From GCA-002708315 sp964460905 (GTDB taxonomy: Bacteria > Bacteroidota > Bacteroidia > Bacteroidales > F082), in NCBI GenBank assembly GCA_964460905.1, contig CAYWRM010000011.1:1-64000 (forward strand): DNA of 64,000 bases, read 5' to 3'. Position numbers and translations under genes: made by a program. Positions within the stretch are counted from its first letter, which is position 1; every line of letters starts with the position of its first letter. Shown here one piece after another: positions 17,250 through 26,743 of the stretch. The notes under the pieces were generated by a model. That model made no database searches. It was not told the origin of the DNA and saw only the letters and a program-made list of their open reading frames with translations.

Positions 17250-17903
17250 ATGGTACGGGAAATAGGAAAAGATAACTCTATATTTAATCAGTTTTTGTCT
17301 GAACTTAGAGATAAAAAGATTCAGCATGACAGTATGCGTTTTAGAAGAAATATGGAGAGGGTAGGAGAGATTTTTGCTTACGAAATAAGTAAAGAATTTG
17401 ATTATGTAGAGAAGGATATCACTACTGCACTTGGAGTAGCCTCTATGAGAGTTCCTAGTACCAATCCAGTATTGGCAACTATTCTTCGTGCAGGATTACC
17501 TTTGCATCAAGGTTTATTAAACTATTTTGATAATGCTGATAGTGCTTTTGTTTCTGCATATCGAAAATATAAAAAAAATCAGAAGTTTATTATAAAGATG
17601 GATTATATATCATCAACTTCGTTGTCAGATAGAGTTCTTATTGTAAGTGACCCCATGCTTGCAACTGGTGGATCAATGACTACATCCATTAAAGCACTTC
17701 TTGATAATGGTAAACCAAAACATATACATGTAGTATGTTTGTTGGCCAGTGTTGAAGGGATAGCGTTTATAAAAAGAAATTTTTCGTTAAAAAACCTAAC
17801 AATATGGGTGGGAGCAATTGATGATGAGCTTACTGCAAAAGCATATATTGTCCCTGGATTAGGGGATGCTGGGGATTTAGCATTTGGAACAAAACTTGAT
17901 TAA
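17250..17903 (+). CDS. upp: Uracil phosphoribosyltransferase
   Basis: 217 residues from the ATG at 17250 (a TTG three codons earlier is possible). Makes UMP from uracil and PRPP in pyrimidine salvage. The PRPP-binding loop reads VLIVSDPMLATGGSMTTSIK, and the uracil-binding C-terminus contains YIVPGLGDAGDLAFG. The early RAGLPLHQGLL segment is also characteristic. It stops three bases before the start of the permease gene, so those two are probably co-transcribed. Confidence 0.93.
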   Translation: MVREIGKDNSIFNQFLSELRDKKIQHDSMRFRRNMERVGEIFAYEISKEFDYVEKDITTALGVASMRVPSTNPVLATILRAGLPLHQGLLNYFDNADSAFVSAYRKYKKNQKFIIKMDYISSTSLSDRVLIVSDPMLATGGSMTTSIKALLDNGKPKHIHVVCLLASVEGIAFIKRNFSLKNLTIWVGAIDDELTAKAYIVPGLGDAGDLAFGTKLD

Positions 17904-17906
17904 ATT

Positions 17907-19154
17907 ATGGCTAATATAAAATTAGTTAAGGAAAATATATTAATCTCATTAAGGTCGATAAAAAGCCATTTGTTGAGAACAATACTTACTGTAATGATAA
18001 TTGCGTTCGGGATAATGGCATTGGTGGGTATACTTACTGCTATAGATGCTGTTGAATACTTTTTGAATGATAATTTTTCAATGATGGGGTCTAATACTTT
18101 CAATATCCAAAATAGAGAAATGAGAGTTCATATTGGTGGTAATCATAATAGGCCAAAATCATTTGAAGTAATTGATTATAGGCAAGCTAACAGCTTTAAG
18201 GATGAATATAATTTTCCTGCTGTTACTTCACTCTATATACGCGGAACTGGTATTGCAACTGTTAAGTATGAATCTGAAAAAACCAATCCTAACACACAAG
18301 TATTAGGTGTAGATGAGAACTACATTACAACAGCTGGTCTTGAGTTAGAGAAAGGGAGAGGGTTTTTGCCAATTGAAGTTCATCAGGGTAATCATGTTAC
18401 AATTATTGGAAGTGAGATAGCTTCCACTCTGTTTAATAATAAGGAAGATCCCATTGGTAAGGTTATATCAATAGGTGCAGGAAAATATAAAGTAATTGGG
18501 GTGCTAAAAGAAAGGGGGTCAAGTGTTGGATCTAGTGGTGATAGGCATTGTCTGGCTCCTCTTGGTAATGTGAGACAATATTTCTCCAGACCTAATATGA
18601 ATTATAGGATTAGTGTTATGGTTGACGATCAGTCTATAATGGAAGCTGCTGTTGGGGAGGCTATTGGGGTTTTTAGGCGTATACGTAATGATAAATTAGG
18701 TGAGGACGATTCATTTTCAATTATAAAAAGTGACAACATTGCTAATATGTTGATCCAGTTAACTTCAAAGATACAAATAGGTGCAACAGTTATTGGAATT
18801 ATTACCTTACTGGGAGCTGCTATCGGATTAATGAATATTATGTTGGTATCAGTAACAGAACGGACTCGGGAAATTGGTATTCGAAAAGCGGTTGGGGCTA
18901 CCCGTATTACTATCCGAAATCAATTTTTGGTGGAAGCCATTGTTATTGCACAGATTGGAGGCGTGCTTGGAATAATTGCAGGAATATTAATTGGTAATGG
19001 AGTATCAGCACTAACTGATAGCGCTTTTATTGTCCCATGGTTGTGGATTGTGTTAGGACTTGTTCTTTGTATGGTTGTTGCTTTATTATCAGGTATTATC
19101 CCTGCAAACAAAGCTGCGAAATTGGACCCTGTTGAGTCGTTGCGGTATGAATAA
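17907..19154 (+). CDS. MacB/FtsX-type ABC transporter permease
   Basis: 415 residues. MacB-like topology: TM1 at about 22-44 with the typical N-terminus SLRSIKSHLLRTILTVMIIAFG, a periplasmic MacB_PCD domain of about 220 residues, then three TM helices in the FtsX domain (about 285-310, 335-360, 380-402), with the conserved TERTREIGIRKAVGATRITIRNQFL. No ATPase gene is adjacent, so the partner is encoded elsewhere. Role: probable export or mechanotransmission at the inner membrane; substrate unknown. Overlapping transcription with upp looks incidental. Confidence 0.85.
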   Translation: MANIKLVKENILISLRSIKSHLLRTILTVMIIAFGIMALVGILTAIDAVEYFLNDNFSMMGSNTFNIQNREMRVHIGGNHNRPKSFEVIDYRQANSFKDEYNFPAVTSLYIRGTGIATVKYESEKTNPNTQVLGVDENYITTAGLELEKGRGFLPIEVHQGNHVTIIGSEIASTLFNNKEDPIGKVISIGAGKYKVIGVLKERGSSVGSSGDRHCLAPLGNVRQYFSRPNMNYRISVMVDDQSIMEAAVGEAIGVFRRIRNDKLGEDDSFSIIKSDNIANMLIQLTSKIQIGATVIGIITLLGAAIGLMNIMLVSVTERTREIGIRKAVGATRITIRNQFLVEAIVIAQIGGVLGIIAGILIGNGVSALTDSAFIVPWLWIVLGLVLCMVVALLSGIIPANKAAKLDPVESLRYE

Positions 19155-19253
19155 AAGTATTTGAGAATACAAGCCCCCAGATTTTTGTATTGATCCGATT
19201 TTTGGATTTTATTGCTGATTAGCTGATTGATAATAAGCTTACCAATAAAAAAA

Positions 19254-19288
19254 CCCATACTAAACATTATAGCTAATGAAAGTATGGG
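19254..19288. terminator. Possible terminator hairpin after the MacB-like gene
   Basis: CCCATAC (19254-19260) pairs with GTATGGG (19282-19288), flanked by an A-run and followed by a short T-rich stretch (AATTTTTG). The stem is short and the loop long, so it is a weak candidate. Confidence 0.4.
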
Positions 19289-19330
19289 CTAATTTTTGAG
19301 ACTCGTTTTGTTTAAGTCTTAAAAATAAAT

Positions 19331-19361
19331 GGCGTATAAGGACCACCACGTCTTTTACGCC
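19331..19361 (-). terminator. Rho-independent terminator of the sigma/TPR operon
   Basis: On the minus strand GGCGTAAAAGAC pairs with GTCCTTATACGCC around a six-base loop, followed by ATTTATTTTT. It lies just beyond the stop of the TPR membrane protein gene at 19393. Confidence 0.6.
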
Positions 19362-19392
19362 GCACTTGGTTGTTTGTAATAATTGTGCTTGT

Positions 19393-20142
19393 TTAGTTGT
19401 TTTCCAATTCGTTAATTATATCATCTGCTTGTTTATTATAAGCGCCGTTTTCAGAAGCAATTTTGGCAAAAATATTACTTGCTTGTTTTATTTTATTATT
19501 AGCTAAGTAACTGAGCCCCAAATTCCATTCAGCCTGGTCTATAAGAATATTGTCGTGATGGTTTATTATATATTTAAACTGCTTCTCGGCTTGGTTAAAC
19601 TTCTCTAATTTCATATATGCCAACCCACTATATAATCTTGCAAGAACATTTTCCGGATTCGAGTCAAACATTGAAATAGCTTCATTATATTTTTTATTTT
19701 CATATAAAATAATTCCTGTTTCAACCAATGAATTATTTGTGCTAACATCTGATCTGTTTGATATTAATGAGCCTTCATCAATGAAGTACGAATTATATAT
19801 GTCATAATTTGATTCGTGAGTATTTCCTATATAATTGGAAAGTAGTCCTGCTCCTACAGCAAGTAGTATAATTATTGAGGCAGCAAATGCTTGTACTTGT
19901 CGTGAATATATGTTAATATTGAAAACGTGCTTGGTTCTGCTGGTTCTAATATTTCTTAATGTTTTCAGTAAATCCATTTTTTGTTCATTACTAATGGCAT
20001 TGTATATTTCTTTGCGTAGTTTTACTTCACGAGCTAAATTTGCATCCTTTTCCAGGTTTGTTTTAAATTCCCATAATTCAGTATCTTCAAGTTTTCCGGT
20101 TATGTACCTGTCTATTAGCAATGTTTTGTCATTCCGTTTCAT
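19393..20142 (-). CDS. TPR membrane protein with anti-sigma-like N-terminus
   Basis: 249 residues. The N-terminal 70 residues (IDRYITGKLEDTELWEFKTNLEKD and on) resemble the cytoplasmic segment of Bacteroidota anti-sigma-type proteins. One TM helix is at about 87-107, then an extracytoplasmic C-terminal region with about three TPR units (NPENVLARLYSGLAYMKLEKFNQAEKQFKYI). Its ATG overlaps the stop of the upstream sigma-factor gene by four bases, implying translational coupling. The likely role is to hold that sigma factor and respond to an envelope signal; this is inference from gene order and topology. It lacks the Cys/His zinc motif of classic ZAS anti-sigma factors. Confidence 0.7.
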   Translation of the reverse strand: MKRNDKTLLIDRYITGKLEDTELWEFKTNLEKDANLAREVKLRKEIYNAISNEQKMDLLKTLRNIRTSRTKHVFNINIYSRQVQAFAASIIILLAVGAGLLSNYIGNTHESNYDIYNSYFIDEGSLISNRSDVSTNNSLVETGIILYENKKYNEAISMFDSNPENVLARLYSGLAYMKLEKFNQAEKQFKYIINHHDNILIDQAEWNLGLSYLANNKIKQASNIFAKIASENGAYNKQADDIINELENN

Positions 20143-20720
20143 AGCTTATTGTTTTCATTTAATTTCTGAGTAACAATTTCGATAAGTTTGTTGAGGCACA
20201 GTTGACGTTTCCTATATGTATAAACAACAGAGAAATTCATTTCAGCAGCTATATCTTCTATGGCCCATCCATATGCAACATACCTAATCATCATCTGGCA
20301 TGTGCTACTTAGCTCCATGAAACTATTGAAATAAACCTTTACCCTGTTTTCTTTTTCAAATACTTCACTCCAACTATCTGAAACTTGTTTATATTCAAAT
20401 GCTGGTAGAATATCTTCAAAGTCGATATTTGTAAATTCTTCAAACTTACCATTGCGAATCGTATTGAACCACTTGAATTTGCATATTGAGAAAAAGTAAC
20501 CTTTGAAGTTACTGATTTGTTTAATCTCACCGCTTTTCATTTGCTCGTAAATTACAATTATCCCATCCTGAAAAACATCTAGGGCATCATCTTTACTTCC
20601 TCCAAACTTTTCAATGAACTTCTTGATACCGTGAAAATAATTATCATAAATAGATTGTATTATGATACTGTTATTTTCTAATATCCCTTTAAGTATTTCT
20701 TGAGTTGTATATTGTAACAC
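20139..20720 (-). CDS. ECF-type RNA polymerase sigma factor
   Basis: 193 residues, GTG start (20718-20720) giving MLQYTTQEILKGI. Region 2 contains DDALDVFQDGIIVIYEQ, matching the sigma-70 region 2.1-2.2 core-binding helix. Region 4 is the helix-turn-helix near IEDIAAEMNFSVVYTYRKRQL. The central linker (about 85-120) is longer than in the simplest ECF factors. It overlaps the TPR membrane gene and is followed by a terminator after that gene, so the two form a compact two-gene operon. Target promoters cannot be inferred. Confidence 0.8.
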   Translation of the reverse strand: MLQYTTQEILKGILENNSIIIQSIYDNYFHGIKKFIEKFGGSKDDALDVFQDGIIVIYEQMKSGEIKQISNFKGYFFSICKFKWFNTIRNGKFEEFTNIDFEDILPAFEYKQVSDSWSEVFEKENRVKVYFNSFMELSSTCQMMIRYVAYGWAIEDIAAEMNFSVVYTYRKRQLCLNKLIEIVTQKLNENNKL

Positions 20721-20942
20721 TCTTCTATCTATTAGTACCGAAAAAAAATAAAATTATACCATTTTGTGTAATTATTTCTTAAAAATATTGTGCTAAGATA
20801 ATATGTGATTCTTAAATGGCAGTAAATCAAACCCATATGATAATAGTTTGTTTCAATATTGTTATGATGCTATTATTGTTTTAATAAACTCATAGAATTC
20901 TTAGGCTTTATTAAGGTTGCATTAGTAAACATTAGTTATGTA

Positions 20943-20958
20943 TATATTTGTAACTTTG
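20943..20958 (+). promoter_or_regulatory. Two overlapping TAnnTTTG elements before the nuclease-fold gene
   Basis: TATATTTG (20943-20950) and TAACTTTG (20951-20958) sit side by side, the second touching the ATG at 20959. They overlap the alternative ATG at 20938, which argues against that start if either is used. Confidence 0.4.
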
Positions 20959-22035
20959 ATGGTTACTAAATTATATGTTCTAGTGAATATTTTATCAAAA
21001 AATTTACGTAAAATTAATAAATTTATAATAGTCATTATAGTTTTTGTTTTGTATCCAATTATTTGTTTCTCACAAATTGAAAATATTGATCCATCTGAGA
21101 ACCAATATCGTATAATGTTTTATAATGTAGAGAACTATTTTGATGTTAACCACGATTCATCAATTGCATATAATGAGTATACTCCCTATGGAGAGTTACA
21201 TTGGACCAAATCAAAGTATGAGAAGAAACGTAATAATATATATAAGGTAATTAAAGCTGTTGGTGGGTGGTCGCCGGTAGCAATTATTGGGCTTGTAGAA
21301 GTTGAGAATGAATTTGTAATTTCTGATTTAATTGATAATACACCTCTTGCCAGAGAAGGGTATAAGTTTGTTCATTATGAATCGAATGATTTTAGGGGAA
21401 TTGATGTTGCATTGATTTATAGAAGTGAAAGTTTTGATTTTTTATACTCGGAGAAGATAGTAATTCGCGATCCGCAAAACGTTGATTTTACAACAAGAGA
21501 TATATTATATGTAAAGGGTTTGTTAAATAAAGACACAATACATGTGTTTGTAAATCATTGGACATCAAGGTATAGAGGTTATTTGGAGTCGGAGCCTTAC
21601 CGAATATTAGCAGCACAAAAACTAATAGATATTACTGATTCTATCTGTTCTGTAAATTCAAATGCTAATATAATTTTAATGGGTGATTTTAATGATAACC
21701 CTGAAAATACAAGCATGCAACTAGTTACAAATACATCTAATTGCGGTTTCGAAAATGTAGAACTATTAAATACGAACCCTGATGTGTTGGGTACACTCAA
21801 ATACCAAAGTAATTGGTCGAATTTCGATCAAATTATTCTTTCAAATTCACTATTTGTAGGTGCAGAAGGAATTAGATGCTCTCATCAAGGAAATATTTTT
21901 GATGCTGATTATTTGTTAGAGACGGATTTAAAGTTTATGGGATTAAAAACAAATCGCACCAATATTGGTTTTAAATATCATGGTGGTTTTAGCGATCATC
22001 TCCCTGTTTATATTGATATAATTTCTGTTCCATAG
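20959..22035 (+). CDS. Secreted endonuclease/exonuclease/phosphatase-fold protein
   Basis: 358 residues from the ATG at 20959; an alternative ATG at 20938 adds seven residues but lies on the promoter. An N-terminal hydrophobic segment (FIIVIIVFVLYPIICFSQ) acts as signal peptide or anchor after an unusually long, basic N-region. EEP fold motifs: RIMFYNVENYFD, GLVEVENE (metal Glu), HVFVNHWTSRYRG, LMGDFNDNP and FSDHLPVYIDI (catalytic His). Likely a phosphodiesterase or nuclease acting outside the cytoplasm, perhaps to obtain phosphate or degrade extracellular DNA; substrate not determined. Confidence 0.8.
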   Translation: MVTKLYVLVNILSKNLRKINKFIIVIIVFVLYPIICFSQIENIDPSENQYRIMFYNVENYFDVNHDSSIAYNEYTPYGELHWTKSKYEKKRNNIYKVIKAVGGWSPVAIIGLVEVENEFVISDLIDNTPLAREGYKFVHYESNDFRGIDVALIYRSESFDFLYSEKIVIRDPQNVDFTTRDILYVKGLLNKDTIHVFVNHWTSRYRGYLESEPYRILAAQKLIDITDSICSVNSNANIILMGDFNDNPENTSMQLVTNTSNCGFENVELLNTNPDVLGTLKYQSNWSNFDQIILSNSLFVGAEGIRCSHQGNIFDADYLLETDLKFMGLKTNRTNIGFKYHGGFSDHLPVYIDIISVP

Positions 22036-22124
22036 TATCGAAAAATATTACTTCATACATTTTGATTTGATATAAATAAATTGTTTATTTGTTATAGTAT
22101 AGTTTGAAACTTAAACTAAATAGT

Positions 22125-22352
22125 ATGAAATTTATTAAGGGATTATTATTAGTTTTAACAATTAGCCTTTTTTTTGCAGCATGTGAGCAACATAAAACGC
22201 CAAAAGAAAAAGTGAAAGATGGTATGGAGGAAGTAAAAGATGGTGTTAAAGAATCTGCCAAATCTGTGCAAGATAAAACTAAGGATGCAGCTGGTGATAT
22301 AAAAGATGGCGTTAATGAAACGGCCAAAGAAGTTAAAAAAGATTTGGATTAG
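22125..22352 (+). CDS. Small lipoprotein with LEA/apolipoprotein-like repeats
   Basis: 75 residues from the ATG at 22125 (a TTG seven codons earlier is rejected since it spoils the signal peptide). Lipoprotein signal MKFIKGLLLVLTISLFFAAC with lipid-bearing Cys20. The mature part is a charged amphipathic helix with 11-mer-like repeats (VKDGMEEVKDGVKESAKSVQ, then DKTKDAAGDIKDGVNETAKE), resembling YtxH, CsbD or LEA-type stress proteins. No enzymatic function is suggested. Probably outer-membrane associated; stress role inferred from composition only. Confidence 0.7.
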   Translation: MKFIKGLLLVLTISLFFAACEQHKTPKEKVKDGMEEVKDGVKESAKSVQDKTKDAAGDIKDGVNETAKEVKKDLD

Positions 22353-22488
22353 AAATACTTCCTTATTTGTTATTAATTAATAGTATTTATGTAGCATCTT
22401 ATAATCAGGTCTATTGTATACTTGTGCCAAAAGTATTATTTGTATGTACCATTAGTTTGAAATCTAATTTATCTTTTATTTATTTTCA

Positions 22489-25400
22489 ATGAAGAAAAAA
22501 TATATACTAACCATAAGCATAATAATTTTAATTATAGTTATTGCGCTAATTACCTTTAGGCATGTGTTAATTGGGCATGCGTTGAAAGTTAGCATAAGTA
22601 AAAAAACAAATCAAAATATTACTCTTAACATTGGTGATATCGATTATAATTTATTGAATTCATCGGTTTCGTTTACCAATTCTGATTTTGTATTTAATAA
22701 TACTTATGTTAATAAAGAAAAAACAATTAAAATTTCGGAGCTGAAGTTTGATGAAATCAAAATAGAAAATTTATCAATTTTTAGTTTAATTTTCCATCGT
22801 GAGTTTATTGCAAAAAAGTTTATAATTCGAAAACCTTCCATTTGGTTTAACGAAAATGATAACCCGATTCACTTCAAGGAAAAACCAAAGGAAATTGTTG
22901 CCGGCTTAAAAGAGAAAAAGGATTTACTAGGTAATCTAGTAATTATTGTAGATGAATTTGAGATTACTGATGGAGAGGTTGATATGAAACAAATTATTGA
23001 TTCAAAAGAACATAAAGGATCAGTTGAGTTTCAGTTATTGCTTAAGAATTTTAATACTTCAAAAGAGAATATATTAGATGAAGATCGGTTGCTTTTTGCT
23101 GAAAAACATTTCGTTAAACTAAGCAATTTTAGCTATTTTCTACCAAATGGCGATAAAATCTCATTTGATTCAACTGTTTTTGAAACAGTTTCAAATAGTT
23201 TATTAGCACATAATATTAAAATTGAAGTTGTTAGTGGTTCAATTGCTACTAAATTTAAATCGATAAATGCTGAAGTTAATGAATTACTTATTGGTGGAAT
23301 TGACATGGATGATTTGGAATCAATGCATGATATTAATATCGATAGTATTGGAGTGTCTGATGTATATTTGAATATTTTAAATAATGATTCTTTCAACTCT
23401 ACAACTGTTCCTGATACATCGAAACATAAGCTTAATTTATTTAAGGTAATAAAGAGTTTTAACCTTGGTGTTTTTACATTGAATAATATTAATCTGTTAA
23501 ATCAAGATGTTGAAGATGATACTATTATCAATTTGGATAATCTAAGTTTTATAGTTAAGAATATTAAGCTCGACTCTTCCTTATTGGCAAATAGCATGCC
23601 CAAAATAAATTACAAAAGTATTAACCTATCAACAGGTAAATTGAAAGTATTTGAAAAAGAGTCCGGATTAAACCTGAATCTCGATAATTTCACATTCACT
23701 GAAGATAATGGAACTTTAACCTTATCAGGTTTGCAAATTGATGATAAGGGTTCTAATGGGTCAAATAAATTACGAAGTGATATAAATTCGATCGAATTAT
23801 CAGGTATTTCTGTAGAAGATTTGGTTGCTGGAAATAAGGTTAAGGTTGGTATTTTTCTATCAGATCCAGTAGTTGAAATGGACATAAGTTCTGGGTATCA
23901 TAAAAAGAGGACTAAGAGAAATGTTGATTCTGATAAATTTGAAATTACTGAGATCCAAATCTCAAATGGATTAATTCATTTATTTGAAGGTGACAAATTG
24001 GATATAAATGTTGCTGGACTTGATATCAACACTGGTAAAATACAGCTTAATGATTTAAGTAAAATTCATAAAATTAATACTGATTATCTTAAGCTAGTTA
24101 CGTCAGAAGTGAAAATTAATATACCTGACAAGGATATTCTGGTAACGTTGGGATCAATGTCGGTTTTAAATAATACTTTAACTTTTAATAATATATCAGG
24201 GAGTTATAAGGATGTTGGGAAAACAAATTCCACAATAATAATCAATAAGCTACAGTTAGGGGATGCTAACATTGATAAATTTGTATCTGAAAAGGAGATA
24301 GTATTAAAGTACATAAAGGTAATCCGACCCCAATTTGGGGGTAACTTAAATATTGCTTCTGATAAGGATAAAAACCTAAAGAAAAAGCCTGAAATTAAGT
24401 TTGATTATAAAGTAGCTATTGGTGATTTTAAGCTTATGGATGGCAATGTTGACTTGAATTTAAAGCTAAAACAGGATATTATTAAGTTAAAATCAGGCAT
24501 TGATATTACTTTGGAGAATATAAATATCAACAGCAATAATGATACAACCTGGTTTAAGGAACTCCTTTGGAAAGTTAATTTATCCAAATCGAATATTGAG
24601 TATCAGGATTACGCTATTAACTGTAGTAATATTGAATTGGATAATGCTCAAGAGTTGCTTCTGCTCAATGAAATAGAAATAACTGATAATGAGAGTAGTA
24701 AAAATAGGAGTGGAGTTGACATAAAGGAGCTAAGCATTGAAAGTATAAATCTGTCGGGATTGAAATACAATACAATTATCGATAAGCAGACACCGGTGGT
24801 TCGCTCAATTTCTATTAGTAACCCTCATTTTGATATTAGCATTGATAGTAGATATCAAAAGCAAAAAAATATTAGCAATGGTCAAAAAAGTAGTAGGTCT
24901 ATTCCTTTTAACCTTGATGAATTTGAAATTAATGATCTTTCTTTTATTGTAGAAAAAAAGGATAGTATTTCGATATCTAACTTCAGTTTATCTAAATTGG
25001 ATTTTAAGTTTGATTTGACATCCGATGATAATTTAGTTAGTGGACTTAATTATTTTAGAGTAGTTAACTTTTTGTTTTCAGATACTATAAAAAACTCATA
25101 TGCCAATATTGGTGAGCTCAATTTCAGAAAAGAAGATATGAAGATTATTTTATCTGAAATTAGTGGAGGTAGTATTAACAAACATTCCGAAAGCGAAAAC
25201 TACTTATCATATAGTTCATCAGGATTTGATATTGATGGTATTGATATAAGTAAAGATAGTCCTCATAAAGTTAATCTTAAAGGAATTGACATTGCAGATT
25301 TGCAGCTGAATATGGTGGATTACAAGGCTAAAAGTAAGCCATCACATTCATCTCCTCTTAAAAAACAATTAAAATTACCTGCTTTCCTTAATAGTTTTAG

Positions 25401-26622
25401 TGTTGATGAAATAAGTGCAGGTTATATTGATGTAATTCATAGAACCGTGACGGATACTTCTGATGATACACTTATACTAAAAGACCTTGGTTTTAACGTT
25501 GGCTTTCTTAAAGTTGATTCAACTAGTATTGCTAATAATGATTATGAATTTGCCAAGTATTTGTCAGTAAGCATTAGAGGGAATAAATTTGTTTCATCTG
25601 ATAGTTTGTATGAAACCAGCATCAATGGTATTAGGTATAATTTTGCTGATAAAACTTTGGAAGTTGATTCACTTTTGATGAAACCACGATACAAATCAGC
25701 TGAGTTCTTCAAGAAGGCCGTTTATCAAACTGGTAAAATGGATGTAGTTGCTGGTAAAATTGTTTGTAGCGATGTGAGGCTGAAAAAATTAATTAGCAAT
25801 GATGGCATACATATGGGAAGTGTTGATGTATTTGGATTAGATATGAGCATCTTCAGAAATAAGAAGTATGAGATGAACCCAAATCTGTATAAAAAAATGC
25901 CCCAGGAAGCTTTATTAAGTATGTCAAAAGTATTAACGATCGACTCTCTAAAAGCTCATAATGCATACATTGAATATAAGCAACTTAGCCCTAAATCGCT
26001 GGTGCCTGGTGAAATATTTCTAAACCAAGCTAACCTTTCTGTATTTAATATTAATAATGATTTAAAAGTTATTGATAGCACCTCTTCGATGCTGATATTT
26101 TTTAAAGCGAAATTAATTGGTGAATCAGATTTGAGTCTTAAAATGAAATTGTCAATTTTGAGTCCAGAACATGACTTTTGGGTATCAGGACATGTTGATA
26201 AAATTGACTTTCCCAAACTAAACTCAATGACTCAAAACCTTGTAGGTGTTACAATGGAGAGAGGTACTGGTGAGTTGGATATTCCACTAATAAGTGGTAA
26301 TAGTGTGCATACTGAAGGTTCGATATTGTTTAAGTACCGAAAAATCAAAATTGAGTTATATGATCGTGACAAAGCTGAAAATGCCTCCGGGCTTGGAGGT
26401 AGTATGGCTAATTTGTTGTTGAATGATATTTTTATAAGATCGAATAATCCTGGTTTTCTTGGCAAAACACGCCCGGGAGAAGTGTATTTTAAACGAAATA
26501 CACAAAAGTCGATTGTATTTTACACATGGAAGAGTATTTTGAGTGGTCTAATGTCGACCATGGGTTATAATAATAAAGAGCAGAGGCAGGAGAAAAGAAC
26601 AATTTTGCGGAAGCGGAAGTAG
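22489..26622 (+). CDS. Very large AsmA-like periplasmic protein
   Basis: 1377 residues. One N-terminal TM helix (about 5-25) anchors a long periplasmic region built of repeated beta-strand motifs, with many NDINS/DIxL patterns, and a C-terminal segment (FWVSGHVDKIDFPKLNSMTQ, then GTGELDIPLISGNSVHTEGS) that looks like the AsmA or DUF748-type C-terminal domain. Such bridge-like proteins carry phospholipid between inner and outer membranes in Gram-negative bacteria; transfer of that role here is inference. It is much longer than E. coli AsmA (about 617), nearer YhdP in size. Basic tail at the end (EKRTILRKRK). No obvious partner nearby. Confidence 0.65.
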   Translation: MKKKYILTISIIILIIVIALITFRHVLIGHALKVSISKKTNQNITLNIGDIDYNLLNSSVSFTNSDFVFNNTYVNKEKTIKISELKFDEIKIENLSIFSLIFHREFIAKKFIIRKPSIWFNENDNPIHFKEKPKEIVAGLKEKKDLLGNLVIIVDEFEITDGEVDMKQIIDSKEHKGSVEFQLLLKNFNTSKENILDEDRLLFAEKHFVKLSNFSYFLPNGDKISFDSTVFETVSNSLLAHNIKIEVVSGSIATKFKSINAEVNELLIGGIDMDDLESMHDINIDSIGVSDVYLNILNNDSFNSTTVPDTSKHKLNLFKVIKSFNLGVFTLNNINLLNQDVEDDTIINLDNLSFIVKNIKLDSSLLANSMPKINYKSINLSTGKLKVFEKESGLNLNLDNFTFTEDNGTLTLSGLQIDDKGSNGSNKLRSDINSIELSGISVEDLVAGNKVKVGIFLSDPVVEMDISSGYHKKRTKRNVDSDKFEITEIQISNGLIHLFEGDKLDINVAGLDINTGKIQLNDLSKIHKINTDYLKLVTSEVKINIPDKDILVTLGSMSVLNNTLTFNNISGSYKDVGKTNSTIIINKLQLGDANIDKFVSEKEIVLKYIKVIRPQFGGNLNIASDKDKNLKKKPEIKFDYKVAIGDFKLMDGNVDLNLKLKQDIIKLKSGIDITLENININSNNDTTWFKELLWKVNLSKSNIEYQDYAINCSNIELDNAQELLLLNEIEITDNESSKNRSGVDIKELSIESINLSGLKYNTIIDKQTPVVRSISISNPHFDISIDSRYQKQKNISNGQKSSRSIPFNLDEFEINDLSFIVEKKDSISISNFSLSKLDFKFDLTSDDNLVSGLNYFRVVNFLFSDTIKNSYANIGELNFRKEDMKIILSEISGGSINKHSESENYLSYSSSGFDIDGIDISKDSPHKVNLKGIDIADLQLNMVDYKAKSKPSHSSPLKKQLKLPAFLNSFSVDEISAGYIDVIHRTVTDTSDDTLILKDLGFNVGFLKVDSTSIANNDYEFAKYLSVSIRGNKFVSSDSLYETSINGIRYNFADKTLEVDSLLMKPRYKSAEFFKKAVYQTGKMDVVAGKIVCSDVRLKKLISNDGIHMGSVDVFGLDMSIFRNKKYEMNPNLYKKMPQEALLSMSKVLTIDSLKAHNAYIEYKQLSPKSLVPGEIFLNQANLSVFNINNDLKVIDSTSSMLIFFKAKLIGESDLSLKMKLSILSPEHDFWVSGHVDKIDFPKLNSMTQNLVGVTMERGTGELDIPLISGNSVHTEGSILFKYRKIKIELYDRDKAENASGLGGSMANLLLNDIFIRSNNPGFLGKTRPGEVYFKRNTQKSIVFYTWKSILSGLMSTMGYNNKEQRQEKRTILRKRK

Positions 26623-26703
26623 TAGTTGAATTGGAAGAGAAGTATTGTGTGTAAATACAAGTCTATATATTGAAAATTTTTCATCTAATTTCCAAACAAT
26701 TTT

Positions 26704-26711
26704 TACCTTTG
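26704..26711 (+). promoter_or_regulatory. -7 promoter element for the C1 peptidase
   Basis: TACCTTTG, TAnnTTTG class, 32 bases before the ATG. Confidence 0.45.
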
Positions 26712-26743
26712 TGTTTTAAAAAAATTAATCAAACTATTATATT

